From: JAJEDW01 sp963555775
GTDB taxonomy: Bacteria; Acidobacteriota; Terriglobia; 20CM-2-55-15
DNA length: 64,000 nucleotides
Assembly: GCA_963555775.3 (NCBI GenBank)
Contig: CAUVWY020000004.1
Span: forward strand, 124,001-188,000
Direction: 5' to 3'
Both the position numbers and the translations under genes were made by a program. Under the pieces are notes generated by a model. That model had not been told where the DNA came from. It ran no database searches and worked only from the letters and a program-made list of their open reading frames with translations. Positions 18,660 to 27,159 of this stretch are shown here, in pieces (position 1 is the first letter of the stretch; each line of letters starts with the position of its first letter).

Positions 18660-19898
18660 ATGAGAGTTGTTCACAGCCTTGCCGACATATCGTCCTCCGC
18701 TCCCAGCGTCGTGACAATCGGAAACTTCGATGGCGTGCATCGGGGCCATCGATCCATCCTGGAAGCCGTCGGCGAACGGGCGGTCCGTCTTGGCGCTCGC
18801 GCGGTTGCCGTGACTTTCGATCCGCATCCGCTTCGGCAGGTGGCGCCGGAGCGGGCGCCCGTGCCCATTTCGACTCTCGAACAGAAAATCGAACTCATTT
18901 CGGCTTCTCCCATTGACGTCCTCCTGGTTCAGAAGTTCGACGCCGAGTTTCAACGGCTGTCTCCGGAGGCGTTCATCGAGAGGATTCTGGTCGATGGACT
19001 CCAGGCGCGATGTGTATGCGTCGGCAAGAACTTCAGGTTCGGACATCGCCATGGCGGCAATCCCGATACACTGCGCAAGTGGGCCGATGCGATCGAGGTC
19101 GTCGAAGTCCCGCCGGTTCTGGACCGCGGCCGCCCCATCAGCAGTTCGGCCATTCGGAGCCTCCTGGTCAACGACGGGGACGCCGGCAGGAGCCGGAGAA
19201 TGCTGGGTCGATGCTACGAAATCGAAGGCCGCGTCGTCGCCGGTACCGGACGCGGCCGCGAACTGACCGTTCCAACGCTTAATATCGAATCGCGAAACGC
19301 GCTGATTCCGGCGCGCGGCGTGTATCTGACGCGGATATCGGTGGACGGCGGCGAGTATCGCGATTCTCTGACGAACGTGGGGGTTCGCCCTACCTTCGAC
19401 GGCGAAGATGGAACCCGCCGGCGAACGATCGAGACATACGTTCTGGATGCGGCGATCGAGGCGGGCGCCCTCACGGAACGTTTGAAGTTCGTGAAGCGCC
19501 TTCGCGACGAACAGAGGTTCGGTGGACCCGGCGAGTTACGGGCGCAGATCGGGCGCGATATGGAGTTTGCACGGCGATTTTTCAGGCGGATGGATCGGAT
19601 TGAATTAGAAGGCGCCGTGGGATGTGCGGCAAACGATGGGGTTGACGGCACGATCCGCGTGACGATGTTTTCGCGGCCCGGATGCCACCTCTGCGATTCG
19701 GCCGCCGACGTCATTCACGGTGTCCGAAGGCGGCGGGAGTTTCAATTCGAAGTAGTGAACATCGAAGACGATCCCGCGCTCGAATCCATGTATGGAACGC
19801 GAATCCCGGTGATCCACATCGATGGAAACCCGGCCTTTACCTATCGCGTGGACGCCCGATCGTTCGAAGAGGCGCTTGAACGGTTATGCAACAAGTAG
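18660..19898 (+). CDS. ribF: RibF (riboflavin kinase/FAD synthetase) fused to a glutaredoxin-like domain
   Basis: A 412-residue fusion. Residues 1 to about 305 are a complete RibF: GNFDGVHRGHRSI is the nucleotidyltransferase signature, PISSSAIR its second motif, and the kinase domain carries TVPTLNIE and SLTNVGVRPTF. After a linker, residues about 332-412 form a thioredoxin-fold DUF836/glutaredoxin-like domain with a CXXC (CHLC, 342-345) and the cis-proline pattern TRIPVIHID. The frame is open throughout. The start at 18660 fits the family; an ATG at 18618 lies close behind a possible -10 (TATTAT, 18598-18603). The 3' end overlaps the bshB1-like gene by 13 bp, which links flavin supply and thiol redox chemistry in one transcript. 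Confidence 0.85.
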   Translation: MRVVHSLADISSSAPSVVTIGNFDGVHRGHRSILEAVGERAVRLGARAVAVTFDPHPLRQVAPERAPVPISTLEQKIELISASPIDVLLVQKFDAEFQRLSPEAFIERILVDGLQARCVCVGKNFRFGHRHGGNPDTLRKWADAIEVVEVPPVLDRGRPISSSAIRSLLVNDGDAGRSRRMLGRCYEIEGRVVAGTGRGRELTVPTLNIESRNALIPARGVYLTRISVDGGEYRDSLTNVGVRPTFDGEDGTRRRTIETYVLDAAIEAGALTERLKFVKRLRDEQRFGGPGELRAQIGRDMEFARRFFRRMDRIELEGAVGCAANDGVDGTIRVTMFSRPGCHLCDSAADVIHGVRRRREFQFEVVNIEDDPALESMYGTRIPVIHIDGNPAFTYRVDARSFEEALERLCNK

Positions 19899-20602
19899 AT
19901 CTCCTGGCCATTGCCGCCCATCCGGACGACATCGAACTGACATCGTCGGGTACGTTGATGAAGATGATCGACGCGGGCTATTCGGTCGGTATGCTCGACC
20001 TCACCGCGGGTGAAATGGGCACCCGGGGGACGCCCGAACTCCGCGCCGAAGAAGCCGATGCCGCCCGCCGGGCGATTGGCGCGCTGTTCAGAGCCAATCT
20101 GAACCTTGGAGATTCCCGCCTGACGGCTTCGATCGAGAATCGCATGGCTGTCGCGCAGGCGATTCGCGACACCAGGCCCCGGACCGTGATTCTCCCGTAC
20201 TGGGACGGGCGCCATCCGGACCACTACACGGCGGCCACACTCGGTTACGAAGCGTGCTTTGCCGCGGGTCTGAAGAAGGCCGATCTCGAAGGCGAACCCC
20301 ACAGACCGCACAAGATCATGTACTCCACAATCTACTGGGACGTGCCGCCATCGTTTGCCGTCGACATCAGCGACTACTTCGAACGCAAGCTCGAAGCGAT
20401 CCACTGTTTTCAGTCCCAGTTCAAGGGCGACATGAGCGAGGTGGTGAAGGTATATCCGGCCTGGGCCCGGCTGGTCGACCGGATCCGGACGCAATGCCGT
20501 TATTACGGCCACCAGATCGGCGTGGAATACGCCGAGCCGTATGCGGTCAAGGAAGTTGTCGCCGTCGATGACGTGGTGGATATGCGGGTGCCGTCGATTT
20601 GA
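19886..20602 (+). CDS. bshB1: BshB1-like PIG-L deacetylase (bacillithiol biosynthesis type)
   Basis: A 238-residue Zn-dependent deacetylase of the LmbE/PIG-L family. AHPDDIE at residues 11-17 supplies the metal-binding His and Asp plus the catalytic Asp; GRHPDHYTA near 110 gives the third ligand. Overall pattern and length (YWDVPPSFAVDISDYFERKLEAI spread over 145-170) match BshB1, which deacetylates GlcNAc-malate in bacillithiol synthesis. No bshA or bshC lies in the window. The overlap with the glutaredoxin-like fusion gene upstream supports a low-molecular-weight-thiol context, but this is inference. Confidence 0.8.
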   Translation: MQQVDLLAIAAHPDDIELTSSGTLMKMIDAGYSVGMLDLTAGEMGTRGTPELRAEEADAARRAIGALFRANLNLGDSRLTASIENRMAVAQAIRDTRPRTVILPYWDGRHPDHYTAATLGYEACFAAGLKKADLEGEPHRPHKIMYSTIYWDVPPSFAVDISDYFERKLEAIHCFQSQFKGDMSEVVKVYPAWARLVDRIRTQCRYYGHQIGVEYAEPYAVKEVVAVDDVVDMRVPSI

Positions 20603-20603
20603 C

Positions 20604-21185
20604 CTGCCCTGGCGCTTGATCCGGCGCGCGGAAGCGCGCCGCTACGCGCCCGGCGCGACCGACGCGAGGAACGCGTCTGAGAACGCGCCGTTGAACGCGG
20701 GCATCCTGCCCACAAGGGAGTTCCTTAATCCTGAATATTGCGTCTTTTCTTGCGCGCGGCAGCGCGCCCTGGCGCGCTTCATCCGGCGCGAGGAACGCGC
20801 CGCTACGCGCGTTTTTTTATCGGCGCGAGGAACGCGCCTGAGAACGCGGGCATCTTGCCCGCAAAGGAGTTCCTCAATCCTGAATATTGAGCCCGCAGGA
20901 CGCGCCACCTGGAAGTTCATGCGATCCCTGTGCGGGCAAGATGCCCGCGTTCCCAGGCTAAGCCCTGAAGGTTTGTGATTGAACTGGAAGATGGTGCAGA
21001 CGATGTGGGGGCGGCGCGGGGGAAGAAGAGCGGGCAAGATGCCCGCGTTCCCAGGCTAAGGCCTGAAGGTTTCTGACTGAGACGAAAAAAAAGGGTGCGG
21101 ACGATGTGGGGACGGTGCGAGGGAGGAAGAGCGGGCGCGGCGCGTTCCTTGCCCCCGCATGGGGCGCGACCCTGAAGGTTTCTGC
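20604..21185. repeat. Dispersed intergenic repeat block B
   Basis: About 580 bp between bshB1 and the M48 protease gene with no supported gene. Four GCGGGCA-type palindromes occur near 20697, 20847, 20932 and 21031. The module TCCTGAATATTGAGCCC at about 20877-20893 also occurs near 34193. The module GAAGGTTTCTGATTGAACTGG appears in variant forms at about 20965, 21065 and 21174. Neighbouring arrays of GCGAGGAACGCG and GCCGCTACGCGC are shared with block A. Copies occur in both orientations across the window. Confidence 0.75.
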
Positions 21186-21283
21186 AGCGGGCCGTTAAAC
21201 CCCAGCGCCCCGGATCTGTCTAAATCGAAGATGAAAAAGGAAATAACCTTCTTCCATCTCGGGGTTTCCATCGTCCAAATACC

Positions 21284-21313
21284 TTGACACCGATCGAATA
21301 CGATCATTACGAT
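21284..21313 (+). promoter_or_regulatory. Sigma-70-type promoter of the M48 protease gene
   Basis: A perfect TTGACA at 21284-21289 is followed after 18 bp by TACGAT at 21308-21313. The predicted start of transcription is near 21320, giving a leader of about 40 nt before the ATG at 21363. Confidence 0.55.
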
Positions 21314-21362
21314 GAGACGTGCTCGTTCTGCCCGTTTTGTCAGTCTTCGGGAGAGGCAAATT

Positions 21363-22523
21363 ATGATCTGGAACAAGACGCCCAATACACTCGACACACG
21401 CAATCGACCGAATGCACTCGATGCACTTGATGTATTGCTGCGGCTGACGTTGGCGGTCGTGCTTGTGGTGGTCACTACGGTCACCCCGGTACTGGCCAGC
21501 GCGCCGCAGGAGAAGAAGATCGACAAGGACGACGCGGACATCGAGAACATCGGGAACCGGGATATCAACGATGGGACCTTCAGCAACTGGAACTTCACGT
21601 CGCTGGAAAAAGAGATCGCGCTTGGGCGTGAACTGGCCGCGGAGATCGAGCGGCAGGTCCGGCTGGTGGACGACCCCGTCATCAGCGAATATGTGAATCG
21701 TGTCGGTCAGAACATCGTCCGAAACTCGGACGCGCAGGTTCCCTTCACGTTCAAGGTCGTCGAAGACGACAGCATCAACGCCTTCGCCCTGCCCGGCGGG
21801 TTCGTATTCGTCAATACGGGAATCCTGCTGCGCGCGGACGAGGAAGCCGAAGTGGCGGGAGTGCTCGCCCACGAAATCGCGCATGTCACGGCCCGTCACG
21901 GCACCGAGAACTCGACAAAGAACCAAATCATCAATCTCGCTTCGATTCCCCTGATCTTCCTGGGCGGAGTGGTCGGCTTCGGCATTCGCCAGGCGGCGGG
22001 GTTGATAATCCCGATGCAGTACATGAGCTTCAGCCGTGGCGCCGAAGAAGAAGCCGATTATCTGGGTATCCAGTACGCCTACAAGACTGGTTACGATCCG
22101 GGCGCAGCGGTAACGTTCTTTGAAAAGATTCAAGCCCTGGAGACCGCGAAGCCGGGAACCATATCGTCGTTGTTCGCGTCGCATCCGCCAACCGAAAACC
22201 GCATCGAAAAAACGCAGGAAAACATCGGGCTTGTCCTGCCGGAGAGAGACCGATACGTCCTGACGACCTCGGAGTTCATGGACGTCAAGGAGCGGTTGGT
22301 GACCTACCTGAATCGCCCCGAGGCCGAAGAAGAAGAGGACAATCGTCCGAGCTTGCGTCGACGAACTCCGAGGCCGGACCGCGGGTCCGATGACGCGGAA
22401 GAAGAGGTTTACGAGAGACCGGAAGAAGAAGCTCCGCCGCGAATGGAACGCCGTGACGATGACCCCGACCGGGTGCCCGCCGATGACGACCGCCCGATCC
22501 TCCGTCGCAGCGGCGGCCAGTAA
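21363..22523 (+). CDS. M48 family metalloprotease (BepA/Loi-type)
   Basis: A 386-residue exported or membrane-associated zinc protease. After an N-terminal hydrophobic segment (about residues 25-45), HEIAH at 170-174 supplies the zinc ligands and catalytic Glu, and EEEADYLGIQ the third ligand. The family acts in periplasmic or outer-membrane protein quality control. ATG 21363 was chosen because GGAGAGG lies 6 nt upstream. The last 65 residues or so are a highly charged tail rich in Glu, Asp and Arg with no counterpart that I know in BepA, which carries TPR repeats there. It is a single-gene unit with its own promoter and terminator. Confidence 0.8.
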   Translation: MIWNKTPNTLDTRNRPNALDALDVLLRLTLAVVLVVVTTVTPVLASAPQEKKIDKDDADIENIGNRDINDGTFSNWNFTSLEKEIALGRELAAEIERQVRLVDDPVISEYVNRVGQNIVRNSDAQVPFTFKVVEDDSINAFALPGGFVFVNTGILLRADEEAEVAGVLAHEIAHVTARHGTENSTKNQIINLASIPLIFLGGVVGFGIRQAAGLIIPMQYMSFSRGAEEEADYLGIQYAYKTGYDPGAAVTFFEKIQALETAKPGTISSLFASHPPTENRIEKTQENIGLVLPERDRYVLTTSEFMDVKERLVTYLNRPEAEEEEDNRPSLRRRTPRPDRGSDDAEEEVYERPEEEAPPRMERRDDDPDRVPADDDRPILRRSGGQ

Positions 22524-22549
22524 GTCCGGCGCCTGAACCGATTCACGAA

Positions 22550-22573
22550 GGCGGCCAACCGGCCGCCTTTTTT
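22550..22573 (+). terminator. Intrinsic terminator of the M48 protease gene
   Basis: A 7-bp GC stem (GGCGGCC/GGCCGCC, 22550-22567) with an AACC loop is followed by six T residues. Confidence 0.85.
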
Positions 22574-22649
22574 CGTTGCCATCGCTGATGGGCCCGGCGG
22601 TCCCACTCTCCGGCCCGGTTCGCGGGACCCGAATCGCCTGAATCGCCTA

Positions 22650-22679
22650 TTGCCCACTCTGTGCGGAAAGCTGTAAACT
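22650..22679 (+). promoter_or_regulatory. Possible promoter of tRNA-Asp
   Basis: TTGCCC at 22650-22655 and TAAACT at 22674-22679 are 18 bp apart, and the -10 ends 14 bp before the tRNA. The match is moderate. Confidence 0.4.
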
Positions 22680-22693
22680 CAAAATTTGTCCAC

Positions 22694-22767
<74 letters not shown>

Positions 22768-22775
22768 TTCAAATG

Positions 22776-22812
22776 CAGTAATCCTGCCCGGGAGCGATCC
22801 CGGGCGTTACTG
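22776..22812 (+). terminator. Hairpin after tRNA-Asp, probable terminator
   Basis: GCCCGGGA (22786-22793), loop GCGA, TCCCGGGC (22798-22805), extended by flanking AGTAA/TTACT. The downstream T-tract is weak (GTTTC), so termination is less certain than the hairpin. Confidence 0.5.
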
Positions 22813-22904
22813 TTTCAGGCGCCCGGGTTGGCCAAGAACAGTTGGCTTGACCGTCGCGTCGCTTGCCCTGATGCTACCCCTGACGTAACGGGAGTCTTGA
22901 CCCG

Positions 22905-24323
22905 ATGGCTTCGAAGAAAACCCTGAATGCCAAGAACCTGCAGGCGCTGGGCCCCCGGCGGCTTGCCGAACTGCTGATCGAGATCGGCGAAGGCGACCCC
23001 GCGGTCAAACGCCGGCTCAGGCTTGAACTTGCGGGCCGGGAGAGTCCGGTGGCGGTTGCCAGAGAAATCCGCAAACGGCTGGCGTCCCTGGCGCGTGCGC
23101 GTTCGTTCGTCGACTGGCGAAAAATACGGTCCCTGGCCGACGATCTGCAAATGCACCGCCAGGCTATCGTCGACAAGGTGGCCAAGCAGGATCCATCCGA
23201 AGGCCTGGACCTGATGTGGCATTTTATGGAGTTGGCCAACCCGACCTTTGAGCGCTGCGATGACAGCAATGGTGTCGTGTCAAGCGTCTTTCACCAAGCC
23301 GCCGGCGATCTTGGCCCGATTGCGGAAGCGGCAAGTCCCAATCCTCAGATGCTTGCCGGTCAGGCGTTCGACGTCCTGCTCGACAATGGCTATGGCCAAT
23401 ACGATTCGCTGATCCCGACCCTGGCGCCGTCCCTCGGACAGGAAGGACTGGGCCATCTGAAACAGTCCCTGACCGCGTTACTGAACTCCACTGTCACCGA
23501 ACCGGCCGAGGAGGAGGATTCGGTGACCGTCGCGGGTGTGGCCCAACAGGCACGCATCCGCACGATCCGCCATTTATTGACGCAGATCGCGGATGCGCAG
23601 GGCGACGTTGACGCATTCATCGCTCAATACGACGAAGACATGCGGAAAGTGCCGGGTTTTGCCGTCGAGATCGCCCGGCGGTTGCTCGCGGCGGACCGGG
23701 CCGAAGAGGCATTGCAAGCCATCGATGCGGCCTCCCGCCGGCGGCGCAGTCCCTGGGACTGGCACGACTTCGTTTGGGAGGACGCGCGGGTCGATGTGCT
23801 CGACGCGCTCGGTCGGAGCGCCGAGGCCCAGGCGGATCGCCGGTCCTGTTTCGAGCAAGCGTTGTCGATCCCGCATCTGCGCGCCTATCTGAAGCGGTTG
23901 CCGGACTTCGACGACATCGAAGCCGAGGAGCGGGCGCTCGACTATGTGGAGAGTTACACGGACCCGGTCGCCGCGCTGTCATTCCTGGTGTCGTGGTCCG
24001 ACATCGACAGGGCGTCCGCGCTTGCGCTACGGCGCAAGGCCGATCTGAACGGCGACAATTACTGGAAGTTGAACGAGGTCGCGGATGCGTTGGCCGGCAG
24101 CTATCCGCTCGCCGCGACGATCGTGCTTCGATCGATGATCGACTTTGCCCTGGCGAACAGCCAATACAAACGCTACAAATATGTTGCCGCGAATTTCCTG
24201 GTGTGTTCGAGCATGGCGTTTGCGATCGACGATTTCGGAACCTTCGAAACGCATGAAGCCTACGCCGCCCGACTGCGCCGCGAGCACGGCCGAAAATATT
24301 CGTTCTGGAAACAAGTTTCCTGA
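22905..24323 (+). CDS. DUF6880 family protein
   Basis: A 472-residue cytoplasmic, alpha-helical protein. Its opening (KTLNAKNLQALGPRRLAELL) and its PWDWHDFVWEDARVDVLDALG and FEQALSIPHLRAYLKRLPDF segments are what I recall of DUF6880, a family of unknown function with TPR-like helical repeats. Many homologues sit near nucleic-acid or SWIM-finger proteins, but no such partner is adjacent here. GGGAG lies about 10 nt before the ATG. It is a monocistronic gene convergent with ribA 23 bp away. Confidence 0.65.
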   Translation: MASKKTLNAKNLQALGPRRLAELLIEIGEGDPAVKRRLRLELAGRESPVAVAREIRKRLASLARARSFVDWRKIRSLADDLQMHRQAIVDKVAKQDPSEGLDLMWHFMELANPTFERCDDSNGVVSSVFHQAAGDLGPIAEAASPNPQMLAGQAFDVLLDNGYGQYDSLIPTLAPSLGQEGLGHLKQSLTALLNSTVTEPAEEEDSVTVAGVAQQARIRTIRHLLTQIADAQGDVDAFIAQYDEDMRKVPGFAVEIARRLLAADRAEEALQAIDAASRRRRSPWDWHDFVWEDARVDVLDALGRSAEAQADRRSCFEQALSIPHLRAYLKRLPDFDDIEAEERALDYVESYTDPVAALSFLVSWSDIDRASALALRRKADLNGDNYWKLNEVADALAGSYPLAATIVLRSMIDFALANSQYKRYKYVAANFLVCSSMAFAIDDFGTFETHEAYAARLRREHGRKYSFWKQVS

Positions 24324-24346
24324 ACGGCACGCGTGCCGGCGGAAAC

Positions 24347-24940
24347 TCAGGTCTCCGAAAGCAGATGGCCCAGCTTGTGCTTCTTGGTGCGGAGGTAATG
24401 GGCGGAGTTGTCCGAGGGTGGGATCTCGATCGGCACGCGTTCGATTTCCTCGATGCCGGCATCGGCCAGGGCTTCGAGCTTCAGGGGGTTGTTCGACAAC
24501 AAACGAAGGCGTTCGATGCCGAAATGCCGCAGAACGGCGGCGCAGAGCGCATAGGTTCGAAGGTCGGCCTCGAACCCGAGTTGCCGATTGGCTTCGACCG
24601 TGTCGTGGCCCGAGTCTTGCAATTCGTAGGCCACTAGTTTGTTCATCAGGCCGATTCCGCGCCCCTCGGCAAACTGATAGATGAGCATGCCGTGCCCTTC
24701 ATCGTCAATCCGTTGAAGGGCTACCGCGAGTTGATCTCCGCAGTCGCAGCGCAGGGACCCGAATATTTCACCTGTGATGCATTGCGAGTGAATTCGGACC
24801 AGCGGCCGTTCCTGGGCGGAGGGATCTCCCATCACCAGCGCGACGATGCTTTCGGCGCCGTCTTCGGACTCGAAAGCGAATATCCGGAAGTCGCCGTATT
24901 TGCTCGGCAGTGAGGCGTCTGCGATTCGTCGGGCTTTCAT
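24347..24940 (-). CDS. ribA: GTP cyclohydrolase II
   Basis: A 197-residue stand-alone RibA that opens the GTP ring in the first step of riboflavin synthesis. The three zinc-binding cysteines are in HSQCITGEIFGSLRCDCGDQ, with AEGRGIGLMNK, DTVEANRQLGF and LLSNNPLK as further signatures. There is no DHBP synthase (RibB) domain, unlike the common RibBA fusion. It lies 4.5 kb from ribF but on the opposite strand, so the two are not one operon. Confidence 0.92.
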   Translation of the reverse strand: MKARRIADASLPSKYGDFRIFAFESEDGAESIVALVMGDPSAQERPLVRIHSQCITGEIFGSLRCDCGDQLAVALQRIDDEGHGMLIYQFAEGRGIGLMNKLVAYELQDSGHDTVEANRQLGFEADLRTYALCAAVLRHFGIERLRLLSNNPLKLEALADAGIEEIERVPIEIPPSDNSAHYLRTKKHKLGHLLSET

Positions 24941-25025
24941 GGTCGGGCATCGATTGTATCAGCCCGCGGCCGAAGCTGCAGGCCGCAACTATCGAGCGCG
25001 CCCGGATTTGCCACGGGCGGCACGG

Positions 25026-25607
25026 TCAGGGGCCGGTCCCATCGAGCACGATGTCGTCCCCGGTCCCGTCGGTTCCGTCCGGTCCGGGTGAACGCAGTTG
25101 GTAGCCGCCGCCGTTCTCCAGGTAGCGGATTCGGCCCCCCCAGGGATCGTGGCGGATCAGATCGGCCATGAACAGCGGGTGCAGGACATCGGACAGGTAT
25201 CCATCGGCTGGGACTTCGGGCAGGGAACCGTTTCGATTTCGATAGGCGTCCAGACCCACGGCCAACTTCTCGAGCGAGGCGGCGGTGCCATCGGCATTCT
25301 GAGCCGCAATGGCCGTCAGCAACTCATCGATGTCGATCCACTCGCCTGTTCCCAGCCTCGCCGACACGATCGTCCAATCGCCGCCGGCATTCCGCTCGAA
25401 CTGAAACGCCATCCGGACATTCGCTTCCGCAATGGCCCGGTCCCCAAGCTCGGTCACGATACGCTGCACCTGAATGTCATCGGTAATCAGCGCGGCGTCT
25501 CCCAGTTCGGCGATCCGCTGCCGCGCCGTCCGCGATGACAGGTTGCCGGTGCACGCCCACAACCCCATCAAGGGAACGGCCAGAGCGATGACAGTGGTCC
25601 ATTTCAT
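25026..25607 (-). CDS. Lipoprotein with GspG-like C-terminal motif
   Basis: A 193-residue predicted lipoprotein. The signal sequence ends with the lipobox LWAC (Cys at about residue 19). The middle (RMAFQFERNAGGDWTIVSARLGTGEWI) reads as a small alpha/beta domain. The C-terminal 80 residues, with AYRNRNGSLPEV, HDPWGGRIRYL and SPGPDGTDGTGDDIV, resemble the calcium-binding C-terminal part of type II secretion pseudopilin GspG but lack its pilin N-terminus. ATG 25607 gives the signal sequence directly; longer upstream frames have no support. Function unknown. Confidence 0.6.
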   Translation of the reverse strand: MKWTTVIALAVPLMGLWACTGNLSSRTARQRIAELGDAALITDDIQVQRIVTELGDRAIAEANVRMAFQFERNAGGDWTIVSARLGTGEWIDIDELLTAIAAQNADGTAASLEKLAVGLDAYRNRNGSLPEVPADGYLSDVLHPLFMADLIRHDPWGGRIRYLENGGGYQLRSPGPDGTDGTGDDIVLDGTGP

Positions 25608-25682
25608 CGGAAATCGCAGTTTATCACGGTGTGTTATGATCCAGTCCAATGGCTCATCCCATGCCCATAAGGAACTGAGCGA

Positions 25683-26378
25683 GTGCGGGTTAACCTCCTT
25701 TTCTTTGCGTCGCTTGTCGATATAGTCGGGTCCCGTCGAGTGGAACTGGACCTGGCGGACGGCTCCACGGTCGGAGATGTCCTTACGCGCCTGGAGTCGG
25801 ACTATCCCCGGCTTGGAGCCTACCGCCCGATCCTGCTCACCGCGGTGAATCAGGAATACGTCGAGCCCGAACACGCGGTGGCCGACGGCGACGAACTGGC
25901 GATTTTTCCGCCGGTCAGCGGCGGACGGACCTCCGCGGGCGAACTCACCCGAAAGCGTCCAAACGAGTTTTACCGGATCACGTACGATCCCATCGACACA
26001 CACGAAATTTCCAGAAGCCTGTTGCGTGACGAGGACGGCGCCGTAACCGTGTTCGAGGGCGTTGTGCGAAACCACTCCGGGGAGAAGACGACGCGGTATC
26101 TCGTCTACGAAGCATACGAGGAGATGGCCTTGGCCAAGCTGGAAGAGATTGGAGTCCTGATCCGCTCAATGTGGGAAATCGGCGCGGTGGGCATCGTCCA
26201 CCGGCTTGGAAGACTCGAGATCGGCGAAGCGTCGGTTGTCGTTATCGTCACTTCATCCCACCGGCGAGCCGCTTTCGACGCGTGCCACTACGCCATCGAT
26301 CGTCTCAAGAAGATCGTTCCGATCTGGAAGAAGGAATTCTTCGAAGACGGGGAAGTCTGGATCGAAGGCCAGAACTGA
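25683..26378 (+). CDS. MoaD-MoaE fusion (molybdopterin synthase)
   Basis: A 231-residue fusion of both molybdopterin synthase subunits. Residues 1-81 are a ubiquitin-like MoaD ending PPVSGG (Gly80-Gly81). Residues about 93-231 are MoaE, with EGVVRNHSGEKTTRYLVYEAY, HRLGRLEIGE and the active-site Lys region RLKKIVPIWKKEFF. The Gly-Gly that must be thiocarboxylated is internal, so the protein must be cut after Gly81, as known for mycobacterial MoaX. The start is GTG 25683. No other moa gene is nearby, and it diverges from the lipoprotein gene at 25026-25607. Confidence 0.85.
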   Translation: MRVNLLFFASLVDIVGSRRVELDLADGSTVGDVLTRLESDYPRLGAYRPILLTAVNQEYVEPEHAVADGDELAIFPPVSGGRTSAGELTRKRPNEFYRITYDPIDTHEISRSLLRDEDGAVTVFEGVVRNHSGEKTTRYLVYEAYEEMALAKLEEIGVLIRSMWEIGAVGIVHRLGRLEIGEASVVVIVTSSHRRAAFDACHYAIDRLKKIVPIWKKEFFEDGEVWIEGQN

Positions 26379-26418
26379 TTTCGATTCGGGAAAGACCCCA
26401 ACGGTTCGTCTGGCCTGA

Positions 26419-26585
26419 CCCATGTTTACCAATCCTATTTTCAAAGTATTGATATATTAGGCAGTTACGATGATCTGGAATCGCAAGTGGCACTACAAAA
26501 GCGCACAGAAGCGGGATATGGGGGAGATCAGACGATGGTTTTGCGGGTCCCTCCGGGCGCGGGGTGGATGCCCAAAGCGTCGAAG
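26419..26585. repeat. 166-bp dispersed repeat, copy 1
   Basis: This segment matches 30894-31059 along its whole length with scattered substitutions. Both copies begin CCCATGTTTACCAA, contain AATCGCAAGTGGCACTACAAA, and end GGTGGATGCCCAAAGCGTCG. Copy 1 abuts a broken aminotransferase gene, copy 2 a truncated IS1634-type transposase. It behaves as a small mobile or IS-end-derived repeat. No gene is supported between 26379 and 26600. Confidence 0.75.
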
Positions 26586-26599
26586 ATAGCGCGCTGAGG

Positions 26600-27051
26600 C
26601 GGTTCGGCGCGGGTGGCCTTGCGCACGTACAGGGTGCGGCCGTTGCGGCGTCCCGACGGTGGGCGAGCGCGTCCCGGTATTCGGCCAGAAAGTTCCCTCC
26701 CTGGTCGAATATCGCCGGCACGGCGAACTGGGCCGTCTCGTTGACCGGCAGGAACGTGTCCGAGATCATCTCGATCGTCCGCATCGCGCCCTCGACGGGT
26801 TCCGCTTCTCCGGAGACCGCCATCCAGCCGATCTTCAAACCGGGCAGGGTGAACATCTTCGAGAAGCCGTTCAGGGTAAAAACCAGGGGCGCGTCGATTT
26901 CCGCCGGCCGGCCGGTCTCGGCCCCGTCGTAGACGAGCTCGCGGAAATCCTCGTCGACGATCTCGGCGCCCGATCGGCGAAGCTCTTCCAGCCGTTGGTA
27001 CAGCCGGTTCGTGTCGCCCGGAAAATCGATGGTCAGATCCGAGAAGCGCAT
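26600..27051 (-). pseudogene. Decayed class I/II aminotransferase fragment
   Basis: The reading frame from ATG 27051 starts like a PLP aminotransferase (residues 1-30, MRFSDLTID...LYQRLEELR). It then jumps directly to a VDEDFRELVYDG segment that normally lies about 170 residues further on. It continues through the PLP-lysine region LNGFSKMFTLPGLKIGW and ISDTFLPVNETAQFAVPAIF to about 26600, where repeat copy 1 cuts it. An internal in-frame deletion plus loss of the C-terminal third is the simplest reading. The active-site Lys remains, but the protein could not fold as a complete enzyme. Confidence 0.65.
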
Positions 27052-27159
27052 GGCGGCGACCGTGTTCCGAAGTGGCCTCGCACGGTTGCCCTATTGTATG
27101 TTGTCGGACGGGTGTGCGGTGAACGGCTCGCGCGAGCCGGTGCTCGCGGAAGGATGGCG

